A DNA stretch of 38,344 nt from positions 1-38,344 of the forward strand of contig CAAGDP010000231.1 of the NCBI GenBank assembly GCA_900768635.1, written 5' to 3'. This DNA is from Enterobacterales bacterium. GTDB lineage: Bacteria; Pseudomonadota; Gammaproteobacteria; Enterobacterales; Succinivibrionaceae. Below are positions 18,187 through 27,706 of this stretch, in pieces. The position numbers were made by a program, and so were the translations under genes. Every line of letters starts with the position of its first letter. Position 1 is the stretch's first letter. The notes beneath the pieces are model-generated. The model made no database searches, was not told the origin of the DNA, and saw only the letters and a program-made list of their open reading frames with translations.

Positions 18187-18845
18187 TTGTAGTAAAGAAT
18201 GTATACAAGCGCTATACCACTAGACTTGGTGTTGGTGACTGGGTTTTGAAAGATATTAATCTGGTTATTCCTAAAAATGTCAGTGTAGGCATTGTAGGGG
18301 CTAACGGAGCAGGGAAGTCTACTCTTTTGCGCATAATCGGAGGTGCCGATTACGCCAGTTTTGGAACTGTAGAAAGAAGATGTCGGGTTTCCTGGCCTAT
18401 GGGTAATGGTGGCGTGGAAGCTACTATGACCGGACGGCAAAATGCCAAGTTTATTTGCAGACTTTATGGTTTTGAGAAGGATATGAATGATCGCATCAGG
18501 AGGATAGAAGAATTTGCTGAAATTGGCGTAGCCTTCGATCGTCCGGTAAATACTTATTCCTCCGGTATGCGATCCCGACTGCAGTTTGCCTTGTCCCTGG
18601 CTTTTGAATTTGATGTATATATCTCCGATGAGGTTACATCTGCCGGTGATGCATCTTTCAAAGCCAAGGCGGAAAAGGCATTTAAGGATTTAGCAGGAAA
18701 ATCCAGCATCATTATGGTTGCTCACAATGATTCAACCCTGAAGAAATTTTGTCAGTCTGGAATATTTTTGTATAAGGGACGTGCCGTTTGGTATGACCAA
18801 ATTGATGATGCACTTGTTGCATACAGGGAAACGATCAAGGTATGA
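18183..18845 (+). CDS. kpsT: Capsule ABC exporter, ATP-binding subunit
   Basis: Cytoplasmic ATPase of 220 residues that powers capsule export. Walker A is GANGAGKS (residues 39-46, K45), the signature is YSSGMRSRL, and Walker B is FDVYISDEV. The H-loop histidine lies in IMVAHND. The length equals that of E. coli KpsT. The frame stays open upstream to 18066, but that part lies inside kpsM and is unrelated to the family. The ATG at 18183 overlaps the kpsM stop and gives the expected N-terminus MIVVKNVYKRY. Its own stop overlaps the next ATG by four bases, so the three export genes are tightly coupled. Confidence 0.94.
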   Translation: MIVVKNVYKRYTTRLGVGDWVLKDINLVIPKNVSVGIVGANGAGKSTLLRIIGGADYASFGTVERRCRVSWPMGNGGVEATMTGRQNAKFICRLYGFEKDMNDRIRRIEEFAEIGVAFDRPVNTYSSGMRSRLQFALSLAFEFDVYISDEVTSAGDASFKAKAEKAFKDLAGKSSIIMVAHNDSTLKKFCQSGIFLYKGRAVWYDQIDDALVAYRETIKV

Positions 18846-20005
18846 ATACTGAAGTTAATCAAGATGAAGAAAAATCCCTGGTGGTAAAGGAACTGGGCAG
18901 AACCACCAGAATGGTAAATAAAATTTTTCAGGTGATCTTCATAGCTGTTTTTTCTGTTGCAATATCTTCCTGTATTTACTGGATCTTTGCATCAGATCGG
19001 TATGTGTCAGAGGCAGTGGTACTTGTTCAGAATGCGGAAACCGGTTCTTCATCCAGCCCTTCTGATCTGCTGAGTATGTTTACCGGAGGATCAGGAGGTA
19101 AAACCGATCAGCTGTTACTTATAGAGTTTTTAACTTCTGTGGATATGCTGAACAAACTGGATGCTGAGCTTGATTTGCGGGGACATTACAGTGATAAGAA
19201 TGCAGACATTATATCTCGCATGTGGAGCAAGGATATTTCGGCAGAATTGTTTTACAGATATTTTCGAAGCAGAGTAGACGTCTCATTTGATGATTTCAGC
19301 GGGGTTGTAAGGATCAGAGCTCAGGCTTTTTATCCTGAAATGGCGGAGAGGATAACAACTCTTATGGTGCAATTTGGTGAAGATTTTATGAATCAGCTGA
19401 GCCATAGGATTGCTGACGAGCAGGTGCTGTTTCTTACTGAACAGACTCAATTCGCAAGAAAGGAATTACTGATTGCCAATGAAAAACTTCTGGAATTTCA
19501 GAATAAGAAAAATATGGTTTCCCCAACCTCAGAAGTGGAAAACTATCAGACTTTAATAGCAGATCTGGAGAAACAAAAAAGCGGATTGCTGGTAAAGATT
19601 GCATCTTTACCATCTACGTTGGGTACTCATAACCAGATAAAAGAAGCTTTGCAGAAAAATATTAAGGCTATTGAAGATCAGATTGCTTTATTGCGTCTTA
19701 AGGTAACTAATGCCAATGACAAAATAAGTGGATTAAATGAGTTGGCAGATGAGGAAAGATTATTGAAGCTAGATGTGGAATTTAAGAGAGAAATATATTC
19801 ATCTACCTTGTCTGGACTAGCCAAGGGAAAGCTGGATGCCGCCAGACTTATTAAAAATGTCGGCATACTGCAATCTCCTTCTAAGCCTCAATATGCTTTA
19901 AACCCAGAAAGGGTTTATAACATAGTTGCTACTTTAACAGTTATGTTGTTGCTGATGGGAATGTTGCAACTGCTAAAGGCAGTTATTCTTGATCATGTTG
20001 ATTAG
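18842..20005 (+). CDS. kpsE: Capsule export inner-membrane co-polymerase protein (KpsE/BexC/CtrB)
   Basis: Periplasm-spanning adaptor linking the ABC exporter to the outer-membrane channel. The topology is that of the PCP-3 class: one membrane segment near the N-terminus (about 28-50), a long periplasmic part with coiled coil (about 195-330), and a second membrane segment near the C-terminus (about 359-378). The 387 residues fit KpsE/BexC. GASP-like features common in this family are seen around PSKPQYALNPERV. It is coupled to kpsT by an ATGA overlap. The last 150 bases already show the lower GC of the following island, so a recombination join may lie here. Confidence 0.9.
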   Translation: MNTEVNQDEEKSLVVKELGRTTRMVNKIFQVIFIAVFSVAISSCIYWIFASDRYVSEAVVLVQNAETGSSSSPSDLLSMFTGGSGGKTDQLLLIEFLTSVDMLNKLDAELDLRGHYSDKNADIISRMWSKDISAELFYRYFRSRVDVSFDDFSGVVRIRAQAFYPEMAERITTLMVQFGEDFMNQLSHRIADEQVLFLTEQTQFARKELLIANEKLLEFQNKKNMVSPTSEVENYQTLIADLEKQKSGLLVKIASLPSTLGTHNQIKEALQKNIKAIEDQIALLRLKVTNANDKISGLNELADEERLLKLDVEFKREIYSSTLSGLAKGKLDAARLIKNVGILQSPSKPQYALNPERVYNIVATLTVMLLLMGMLQLLKAVILDHVD

Positions 20006-20028
20006 TTAGTTGTTTGAGAGTAAAAAAT

Positions 20029-23000
20029 ATGTTTGATTTCTTTAAAAGAAATAAATGGGTATGTAATCCATTAAACGGATTTAAAAAAGAAGAAATATCT
20101 GCAAGAAAATACTCAAGAAATCGCGTAAATGTATTGGCGGAAAATTTGAAAGAATTGGCAAAAATTTTTAAAAAGGATGAATTGAATGAATCAATTCGAG
20201 TAATGGAAGAATCTAATGCTTTATTACCATCATTATCAAAGAAAAAATGGTTAGCTTTTAGATATTATGAGAAAGGAGATATTATAACGAGCCATTCATA
20301 TATAGTAGAACTTGATGACAATATTGATTTAAATGAATCAGAAAGAAGAAGGATCGATAAAATTGAAAATGATTATAAAAAGAAAATTAAAGAAATTTCA
20401 GAAAACGATATATTAAAAGGAAATGTTGAAAAATTAGCTAAGGAGATAGCAAGCTTAAAAAAAATCATTTGTTGCATATATGATGATTACAATAATAATA
20501 AAAATCAACGTATTCCTAGTAATGACAGAATAAATTTGGGTTGTAGTGGATTAAAAAGAAAAAATCACACTAACGATGATTATTGGTTTCAAACTCATAA
20601 AGAATTAATTGATGGAATTGATGTAAGCAACGGGATTAGATATTACGAAAAATTTAAAACAAAAATTGGCATAATTTGTGATGAATTTTTTTATGAGTCA
20701 GTTGAAGATGCTGCTCATTTTGTGTATCTGACTCCAAATAATTATATGGAAAAGATAACAAATAATGACATTGAGGTGCTGTTGTTTGTTACGACATGGC
20801 GTGGATTACAACAAGAATGGCGCGGTTTGGCAACAACAAATCCAAAAGTTATTAGTGACATAAGGAAATCTGCATTATCTTGTATCAAGGAGTGCAAGAT
20901 TAGGAACATACCTACAATCTTTTTTTCTAAAGAAGATCCTCCAAATTATTTAGTATTTCTTGACTATGCAAAAGAATGTGATTACATATTTACTACAGCA
21001 TTGGAATGTGTAGATTTTTATAAATCAGATTGCCAAAATAAAAATGTAGATGTGTTACCTTTTGGCATAAATCCTCGTTTTCATAATCCAGTTAACTTGA
21101 ATAGAAATAAGTGTAGAGATACAGTTTTATTTTCTGGTTCATGGATGAAAAAATATCCAAAAAGATGTCATGATTTTATTACTATTGCTGATGGAGTTCT
21201 TTCAACAGAAAATGCATTAGTGCTGATTGATAGGAATTTTAATAATAAGAATTATGCGTATCCTGAACAATATCAGCCTTATGTAATACCGTCAATAGAC
21301 CATAAAATTCTACAAAAGGTTCATAAATTATCCACATGGTCTATTAATATAAATACAGTTACAAACAGTGAAACAATGTTTGCAAACAGGGCGTATGAAT
21401 TACTTGCAGGTGGTAGTTTATTGCTTTCGAATTATAGTATTGGTATGAATACTATCTTACCAAATATAAATATTGCTTCTAGTTCATCAGATGTAAAAAA
21501 TATTTTATCTATGAGAGAAGAGTATGTTTATGAGAAACAAGTATTCAATATTAGAACAGTGATGACTTGTAATACTTGCTTTGAACGCATTGGTAAAGTT
21601 CTCAATGTAGTAGGAATAAAAACTAATTCTAATGATCTATTAAAAAAGGTTTTAGTTGTAGCTAAAAGTATAGATACTCTAGTTAAAAAGTCATTTGATA
21701 TCCAAACTTATTCAGAGAGATTTCTTATCGAAGAAAAGCATCTTACAAGTGAGTTGATTCGTAATTTCGATATTATAACTTGGTTTTCTCCAGAGTATTT
21801 TTATGAAGAATTTTATCTTGAAGATTTATGTAATGCGTTTAAGTATGTTGATGTAGATTTTATAACTAAACCTGACCCTTGTGATAAACCGGTTATTAAT
21901 AATCATCATTGTTTTGTAAATAATTTTAAATCTATATATACAACAATATTTTGGATTAGAAGTTTTGATATCAACGAGATTTTAAAATTTCATTTTGTTT
22001 CAAATAAAGGGTATTTAGTTGATCATTTGAATATTTTGCCATATTCTTTTTTTGACAAAACTATTAGTAATTCAAATTTTAAAGTCAGTGTAGTTGTTCC
22101 TGTTTATAATAATGGTCATAGTTTATATGGAAAATGTTTTGACAGTTTAAGAAGAAGTTCCATTTTTGATTATATGGAAGTCATTATGGTTGATGATGGA
22201 AGTTCTGATGAATATACACTATCGCTTTTGAATTATTTAGAGCGACATTATAAAAACGTAAAAGTATTTAGATTTGAAAAAGGAGGATCAGGCAGCGCAT
22301 CAAGGCCTCGTAATATGGGTGTAAAACTATCTAGTGCTCCTTATGTTACATTCTTAGATCCAGATAATGAAGCAATTAACGATGGTTATAGTAACCTTTA
22401 TAATGAGCTATCCTCTTCAAATGACGATATCGTTGTAGGTAACATGTTGAAGTATAATAATGAACAAAAAAGGTTTGACTACTATAATACGGTTCTTTCT
22501 ACATTAGGAAAAACATATTTTAATGATGGTTTAGATAAGTGTCTACCTATGGTGAATTTTTTTGCTCCTTCCATACAAGCAATGCTGATTAAAGCATCAT
22601 TTTTAAAAAATTTGAAATTTGAACAAGTAGAAGGTGCAATAGGTCAAGATACATTATTTTCATGGCAACTTCTTTGTAGCAGATGTATGATTAAATTTGT
22701 TAATCTAGATATACATATATATTACGCTGCCAATAATGGTTCTGTGACTAATGAACATTCTCCTTCTTTTTATCATAAACTTTTAAAAATTCAACAATCA
22801 AAATATGACTGGTTGAATCGTAATGGTATGTTAGTCTCGTATATGGATAAAAAATATAATTATTATACTCATAATTGGATATTGAAACATCTAAGTCAAT
22901 GCAATATTGCTAATTATGAGAAATGTACTGATTTGACCTTTGAAATGCTAAAAATTTTTAATTCTAATTATGATTATAAAGATGATTTGATCAATTCTTT

Positions 23001-23754
23001 CTTGGATTTGTATATATCTGGAAATATTCGCGGTTCGTATGAATTAGTAAAGAAATATTTTGATAAGAAAGTGAAAATACCATATCTATCTTATGATGAG
23101 CTATTTAAAAGTAAAGAAATTTTATTGACTAAAAATAAGAATGCTAATTTTTCAGGTTATTATAATTTAGAAATAGAAAATAGTAACTTATATATTAATA
23201 TTAATAAAAGCGGTAATGAAAAGATTTCCTTTGTAATATTAAATAACTACACTGGTTATTCAGTATCACGTCAATATTTATTGATGGAATCTTCTTCAAT
23301 AAATTTAAATCTAAATTCTTTAAATCCTGGTAAGTATAGAATCAGAGTATTTAAACACATTGAAAACGGCAAACTGTCTGAAGATGTCATATTTTTCATC
23401 AAACATGCTTATAAAATATTCATAGATGAAAAATATAGTTTACTTCAAAAGGAGTGCAACTTTAATAAGTTTGAAATTGATTTAGTTACAAATGATTCAT
23501 CCTTTGACATTAATGTTAAGAGTAATTCTACACATAAATATTGCTTAGTTCTTAATGAATACAATAATGGTATAGTTAAAAAGATTAAATGGACTAGCTA
23601 TTCCCTATGTCCAACTCTTTCTATAACATTTGATGAGCTTACAACTGATACATGTTTTGTGAAATTGTTTGAAATATCAAATGATAATTCAAAAAAACAG
23701 TCACAGAACATTTACAGGATTGATAATTATAAAAATATAGTTTCTTTGTTCTAA
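20029..23754 (+). CDS. Large bifunctional glycosyltransferase (CgeB-like GT-B plus GT2)
   Basis: About 1241 residues. Roughly residues 25-150 are charged and coiled-coil-like. Residues about 210-510 resemble CgeB-type GT-B transferases (IPTIFFSKEDPP, CDYIFTTALE, ANRAYELLAGGSLLLSN) and share pattern with the separate protein at 30738-31952. Residues about 685-950 are a GT2 domain with VSVVVPVYNNG, VDDGSSD and a DxD-type DPDN near 777. The final 250 residues look like beta-rich domains without recognised function. Two transferase domains could add alternating sugars, so this is a candidate polymerase. ATG at 20029 follows GAGAG; an upstream TTG at 20014 is less likely. Strongly AT-rich compared with the export genes, hence probably acquired. 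Followed by a terminator. Confidence 0.85.
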   Translation: MFDFFKRNKWVCNPLNGFKKEEISARKYSRNRVNVLAENLKELAKIFKKDELNESIRVMEESNALLPSLSKKKWLAFRYYEKGDIITSHSYIVELDDNIDLNESERRRIDKIENDYKKKIKEISENDILKGNVEKLAKEIASLKKIICCIYDDYNNNKNQRIPSNDRINLGCSGLKRKNHTNDDYWFQTHKELIDGIDVSNGIRYYEKFKTKIGIICDEFFYESVEDAAHFVYLTPNNYMEKITNNDIEVLLFVTTWRGLQQEWRGLATTNPKVISDIRKSALSCIKECKIRNIPTIFFSKEDPPNYLVFLDYAKECDYIFTTALECVDFYKSDCQNKNVDVLPFGINPRFHNPVNLNRNKCRDTVLFSGSWMKKYPKRCHDFITIADGVLSTENALVLIDRNFNNKNYAYPEQYQPYVIPSIDHKILQKVHKLSTWSININTVTNSETMFANRAYELLAGGSLLLSNYSIGMNTILPNINIASSSSDVKNILSMREEYVYEKQVFNIRTVMTCNTCFERIGKVLNVVGIKTNSNDLLKKVLVVAKSIDTLVKKSFDIQTYSERFLIEEKHLTSELIRNFDIITWFSPEYFYEEFYLEDLCNAFKYVDVDFITKPDPCDKPVINNHHCFVNNFKSIYTTIFWIRSFDINEILKFHFVSNKGYLVDHLNILPYSFFDKTISNSNFKVSVVVPVYNNGHSLYGKCFDSLRRSSIFDYMEVIMVDDGSSDEYTLSLLNYLERHYKNVKVFRFEKGGSGSASRPRNMGVKLSSAPYVTFLDPDNEAINDGYSNLYNELSSSNDDIVVGNMLKYNNEQKRFDYYNTVLSTLGKTYFNDGLDKCLPMVNFFAPSIQAMLIKASFLKNLKFEQVEGAIGQDTLFSWQLLCSRCMIKFVNLDIHIYYAANNGSVTNEHSPSFYHKLLKIQQSKYDWLNRNGMLVSYMDKKYNYYTHNWILKHLSQCNIANYEKCTDLTFEMLKIFNSNYDYKDDLINSFLDLYISGNIRGSYELVKKYFDKKVKIPYLSYDELFKSKEILLTKNKNANFSGYYNLEIENSNLYININKSGNEKISFVILNNYTGYSVSRQYLLMESSSINLNLNSLNPGKYRIRVFKHIENGKLSEDVIFFIKHAYKIFIDEKYSLLQKECNFNKFEIDLVTNDSSFDINVKSNSTHKYCLVLNEYNNGIVKKIKWTSYSLCPTLSITFDELTTDTCFVKLFEISNDNSKKQSQNIYRIDNYKNIVSLF

Positions 23755-24063
23755 GTATTCTTACTAAATGTTTTAATAATTATGAAGAATATTTTACGAT
23801 TGGTCACTACAAATCATTTTAAAAGTTGTATGTTTTTACTTAGTATTTGGAGATTTGTGTGTTTTGTAAATATTTGTCTGTATTGTATAAAGTATATTGG
23901 CTTAAGCTCTAGGTACTAACTCGATTTATCAATTGTTTATTACTTCGCTAAGTAATTATTAATTGATTTTTTATCTTTATGGTTTAAATTAGTATCTAAA
24001 GTAGATTAAAGTATTGATGATTTGATTATTTCTTTCTGAATATTTATCCTATTTAGGAGTGTT
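23755..24063. other. AT-rich intergenic region with terminator
   Basis: No coding frame is supported in these 309 bases. The only clear structure is the hairpin with T-run at 23928-23972. The stretch after it probably holds a promoter for the following gene, but no confident hexamer pair was found. TAGGAG about six bases before 24064 is the ribosome site of the next gene. Confidence 0.5.
23928..23972 (+). terminator. Rho-independent terminator within the capsule locus
   Basis: ATCAATT (23928-23934) pairs with AATTGAT (23961-23967), and ATTACTT pairs with AAGTAAT around a CGCT loop. The two stems are separated by a small internal loop. The 3' arm runs straight into six T (23967-23972). It would end the long transcript that starts at wecB. 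Confidence 0.65.
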
Positions 24064-24876
24064 ATGAATACTATCTTATTAAGAAGTCCTATATTTCCTA
24101 ATGGTATGGACGATGTAATTAAAGTTGAAGTACAACACGTTGTAAATATTATAGTCACGCGATTCTTTATAAAAGGATTTGCTACTAATAGATTTAAAAA
24201 TAATTTTGATGAATATGAATATTTATCAAGTCGATGTAAGGTTTTCCTAGATATTTGTTATCCATCAGTAATTAGACAACTTAAAGATAATGATCGCTGG
24301 TATTTATTCATTTCTTCTGAGTTTCAGGATTTCGTTAAATCTTTGCTTGGGAGGATTGATGAAAGAGTAATTATCATCGATGGGCTTCCTAAAAATGCAA
24401 TATTTGCTGAAATTAATCAATTAATCTATAAAGGTTTTTTACCTGTTGTAACAAGACTTGATAATGATGATACTTTAAGTTGCGAATATCTATCGTTATT
24501 AGATAGGGTAGCTTCATATATTTATCGAAATAATATTTTTGATAAGGGTATAGGTGTTGTTATTTTTCCTTTTGCAATACAATATCATACTATTACGCAT
24601 CAGACTAATGTTTTAATGTATAATAATGGTCATACTACCTCTTTCATATATTCTATTCATTTATCATCTGATTCACCTTGGATTTTTGATATCAATCACG
24701 GGAAAATTTTTGATGAAAAAATTGATTGTATTCTTTGTAATACTTCGTTGCCTATGTGGAGTGAAAACATTAGTGATTCAAATCAGTGTAACAAGATAAT
24801 TCGTAATAGAATAATTACTAATGGTGAAATTTTAAGTAAAATTTTTCCTGATCTTTGTTTACGAAATGTTATTTAG
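24064..24876 (+). CDS. Putative glycosyltransferase (rhamnosyltransferase-like, PF11316 type)
   Basis: The 270 residues show the spaced pattern of the putative rhamnosyltransferase family. IVTRFFIKGF is followed by CYPSVIRQLKDNDRWYLFIS (about residues 78-97) and then TRLDNDDTLS, with the metal/nucleotide-binding acidic cluster D133-N-D-D136. The length is close to the family norm. It probably adds a sugar to the growing capsule repeat. The donor is unknown, and no rhamnose-nucleotide genes are present in the window. A good TAGGAG ribosome site precedes the ATG. It lies between a terminator and a 719-base non-coding gap, so it may be its own unit. It is as AT-rich as its neighbours. Confidence 0.7.
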   Translation: MNTILLRSPIFPNGMDDVIKVEVQHVVNIIVTRFFIKGFATNRFKNNFDEYEYLSSRCKVFLDICYPSVIRQLKDNDRWYLFISSEFQDFVKSLLGRIDERVIIIDGLPKNAIFAEINQLIYKGFLPVVTRLDNDDTLSCEYLSLLDRVASYIYRNNIFDKGIGVVIFPFAIQYHTITHQTNVLMYNNGHTTSFIYSIHLSSDSPWIFDINHGKIFDEKIDCILCNTSLPMWSENISDSNQCNKIIRNRIITNGEILSKIFPDLCLRNVI

Positions 24877-25595
24877 AGCATATGACTTTTTAATCATTAT
24901 TAAAACACTTAGTGCTTTTTATAGCTTCATTTGATTGCAATAATATTTTGGAGTGAACAGATCAACAATTTTATTTTAAACATTGACTCAGTGAAAGAAT
25001 TTGATTTTCATCTGCAAAACCTAAACTCGTTTCAGTGTTTTTTAATTTTGTTAAGTTCGATTTTAGTTAATTATCATACTTATGCTCTTAACAGATTGTA
25101 GAACCTCTCCTTTGACAGGTTGATAATTTTTTTTAATTTACGTTGGTCAATTACGATAAGTATATCATTATTGAACGGAAGATTTTGTTCTTAAACACGC
25201 CCTGAGGACATTGTTGCTGATAATTATCCTGCAATAATATATGAGAAAGATGATAGATGAGAAACATATATAAATCAACTTAAGATTGGCTGTCCAATAT
25301 CGAAGTGGCCAATTTCATTTTGGATAAGATTTGTAGTTTTTCAAAAGAATGCGAACACGTTTGTACAGCGTTATTCAAATTGCTCTTGCAATTCCAGAAC
25401 GAGGGAAAATACAATACATGTGGATGTTATAATGTAGTTAGAAAAATTAATGATCTATATTTCCAAATATTATGTATAAGTAATCACAATGTATAATTAT
25501 TAATATGCTTTTATTACTAAAAGTTATTAAATTTTCATTACGCTTTCGGTTATAAGACTTTAATGTAGTTCTTTGTATAATTCTTTAGTAAAATT
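24877..25595. other. AT-rich non-coding gap
   Basis: 719 bases with no convincing gene. A GTG-started frame of 63 codons (25305-25496) has no ribosome site and no recognisable similarity. A weak hairpin (around AACACTTAGTGCTTTTT, about 24904-24920) may end the preceding transcript. The length and decay are consistent with a deleted gene, but no remnant could be identified. Confidence 0.5.
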
Positions 25596-26657
25596 ATGGA
25601 TGATTTTATGAATACTAATATAGATATTTCTGCTGAAGACCCTTTTTATTCCATATATAATGACCTCCGAGATTTTGATTTTTCGAATTATGACAATTTT
25701 GTGAAATTGATTAACTCTTCATCACAGAGTTTATGTAAAAGTAGTTATCTAATAAATAATAGTGTTTGTCCAAAATATAATTTATCTTCTTTATCATTAG
25801 AAAGTTTGCATGACAGATTTTCTGTAGATGTTAATGGAGTTGTTTTTGATTGTTTAATGACTCCTTATGATTTAAAAAAACATAAGTCTTTGTTTGTTAT
25901 TTTTTCTGGTTCAAGAAATAGTGAAAACGATATTATTCCGCAATTCAAACGTTGGTCTTACTATCCATTCATTAATTCAGTGATTCTAAATATTGCTGAC
26001 CCTATGTACACTCAGTACAAAAATTTGAAATTAGGATGGTATTTTGGAACTAAAGATGAATGCTTTTTGGAGTATCTTTCTGATATTATCAAACGTGTAG
26101 CATTTTTTTTAAATATTGATAGTGGTGATTTGTATTTATTTGGGTCTAGCGGAGGGGGGTATGCAGCATTACAATTATCTATGTATTTACCTAATTCTAA
26201 TCATATTGTTATCAATCCTCAAATTCAGATTGAAAAATATTTTTATTCTCAGAAGTTTTCAGATCTAATTGGTGTAGATTTGTTTGCTTATGATCCGTAT
26301 AGACGTAATGATACATTAAATATTATCAAGGAATGCATTCATTCAAACAAAGGTAAGTTTCTAATTTTACAGAATCTTCAGGCAAAAGATGATTGTGTTA
26401 ATCATTTGTTCCCTTTGCTAAATTCGTTAAACGTGAACACTTTAAATTTGGGATTAAATTGTCAAAATAATCTCCTAGTATGGCTTTATAGTTGCCACGG
26501 AGGACATAATACTCAAGGAGATCAATTTATCTTTAGTCATATTATTTACTTGGCTCATAAGTTGTCTAAAGAGGAAGTTATAACCCCATTTGATCAATAT
26601 CTAATTAAAAATGTTACTTTGTTGTGGGGCCAAATTGAATGGCTTAAACGTCATTAG
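25596..26657 (+). CDS. Alpha/beta hydrolase-fold protein, possible capsule O-acetyltransferase or esterase
   Basis: The 353 residues contain a nucleophile elbow GSSGGG with S185 as likely nucleophile, on a strand-turn-helix (LYLFGSSGGGYAALQLSMYLP). Candidate acid and histidine are D in the AYDPY region and H in CHGGHN near residue 307. The first 60 residues are variable and the fold starts around residue 85. Some capsule O-acetyltransferases (Neisseria meningitidis group A CsaC) use this fold, and the position in a glycosyltransferase island suggests sugar modification. An esterase is equally possible. ATG at 25608 has GGA at a better spacing than the ATG at 25596. AT-rich like its neighbours. 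Confidence 0.6.
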   Translation: MDDFMNTNIDISAEDPFYSIYNDLRDFDFSNYDNFVKLINSSSQSLCKSSYLINNSVCPKYNLSSLSLESLHDRFSVDVNGVVFDCLMTPYDLKKHKSLFVIFSGSRNSENDIIPQFKRWSYYPFINSVILNIADPMYTQYKNLKLGWYFGTKDECFLEYLSDIIKRVAFFLNIDSGDLYLFGSSGGGYAALQLSMYLPNSNHIVINPQIQIEKYFYSQKFSDLIGVDLFAYDPYRRNDTLNIIKECIHSNKGKFLILQNLQAKDDCVNHLFPLLNSLNVNTLNLGLNCQNNLLVWLYSCHGGHNTQGDQFIFSHIIYLAHKLSKEEVITPFDQYLIKNVTLLWGQIEWLKRH

Positions 26658-26846
26658 TTTTTGTTTTATATAAGTAATCTTACTAAGTTTTCTATGTGAT
26701 TGTTGCATCCTCCTTTGAGAGATCAATAATTCCTATATTATCTAAATTTTGGTTCAATCTAAATTTTAGTTGATAAGAGAGAGATAGCTGCAGTTTTTGT
26801 GAGCATAAAAATGGGGCTCTGATAATCAAATAGTAACAAATGAAAG

Positions 26847-27188
26847 GTGATCCTTTATTCATTCTACCCTCTGCCGCCTTTTGTACAAGGACAGTTGTCA
26901 GATCTACCTTGTGCTTATGAAGCCCGATGGGTCGCACTTTTTTGGATTGATGCTCTGTCTGCTTTTGATGTTACCTTTACCAGGGATTTGGGACTATCTT
27001 TTACAGGTTATGACTCCTTTATAGACCAAAAGTCCTGAGAGTACAGACGTAGAGTCCACGATTCAATAAGCATCTCTTCCGGCAGGGTTAAAGGAACTAA
27101 CAACATGATCAAGACGCTTCGAAGAAAGGGATATGGATGTCCTGATGATGATTCCTTCTTCCTTAAAATCATAGATCAAAGCAGGTAG
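26847..27188 (+). pseudogene. Remnant of an ISL3-like transposase, C-terminal part
   Basis: One frame runs from 26847, is broken by a TGA at 27036-27038, and continues to TAG at 27186-27188. The final part reads SSGRVKGTNNMIKTLRRKGYG followed shortly by FFLKII. This is the pattern of the C-terminus of ISL3-type DDE transposases, where the third catalytic acid is an E in SNGRVEGxNN. Here that position is K, and the N-terminal two-thirds of the gene is missing. The piece is dead. Family assignment rests on the motif only, and the part before the stop is poorly conserved. Confidence 0.55.
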
Positions 27189-27366
27189 CTTTCTAATGAT
27201 AAGGTAAGTTTATCTACAAATATTTAGGTTGAGCCAAAATTTCTAGAACACAAAAAAAATTTTTTATAGAACGAAAAATTTCCTCTCAGCAACTAATGGC
27301 TAGCCATATACAAAGATTTTTGAAGAAGAATATTGGTGAATCCTTGTTTCTTGTTCTTGTAAAAAG

Positions 27367-27525
27367 GAAGCCTTATATGAAGCCAAAAAGTTGATAAAAG
27401 CCGATGTTTTAACTTTCCACTATGTGGAAAAGCTGATCAGAAACAGACTCATAAGATCGACTTATAAACATCGAGAAAAAGATAACTTACTGATTTGTAA
27501 TTATTATTTCAAAGTACCCAAATGA
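27367..27525 (+). pseudogene. Possible C-terminal fragment of an IS21-type transposase
   Basis: From 27367 a frame runs to TGA at 27523-27525. It reads EALYEAKKLIKADVLTF, then HYVEKLIRN, and ends NLLICNYYFKVPK. The spacing resembles the C-terminal end of IstA-like transposases, whose last residues are of the HxNIRGxxYY kind. There is no start codon and the piece is isolated. It could also be chance coding of unknown origin. Confidence 0.3.
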
Positions 27526-27560
27526 AGTATTTAACTTTATGTTAGTAAGAATGGTTAAAT

Positions 27561-27706
27561 AATAATCAGGATTTAATTTAACTTATTGATTATTAAAATT
27601 TTTTCTTAAGAACTTTGGTATGATTAGTAAAGATAAGAACTCATCGATGAATAATCAGATTTAGGATTAAATTATAGTTAACATATTGATTATAAAGATT
27701 TTTTAT
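27561..27706. repeat. Imperfect direct repeat pair
   Basis: Copies at 27561-27605 and 27650-27706 both start AATAATCAG, share GATT(T)AAATT-like and ATTGATTATAAA-like blocks, and end in a run of six T. The second has small insertions. They lie just upstream of the deacetylase-like gene, possibly as duplicated regulatory DNA or an insertion-related duplication. Confidence 0.5.

Noticed and set aside
25305..25496. 63-codon open frame
   Set aside because: GTG start without ribosome site, no recognisable similarity, atypical Cys-rich content in AT-rich gap DNA.
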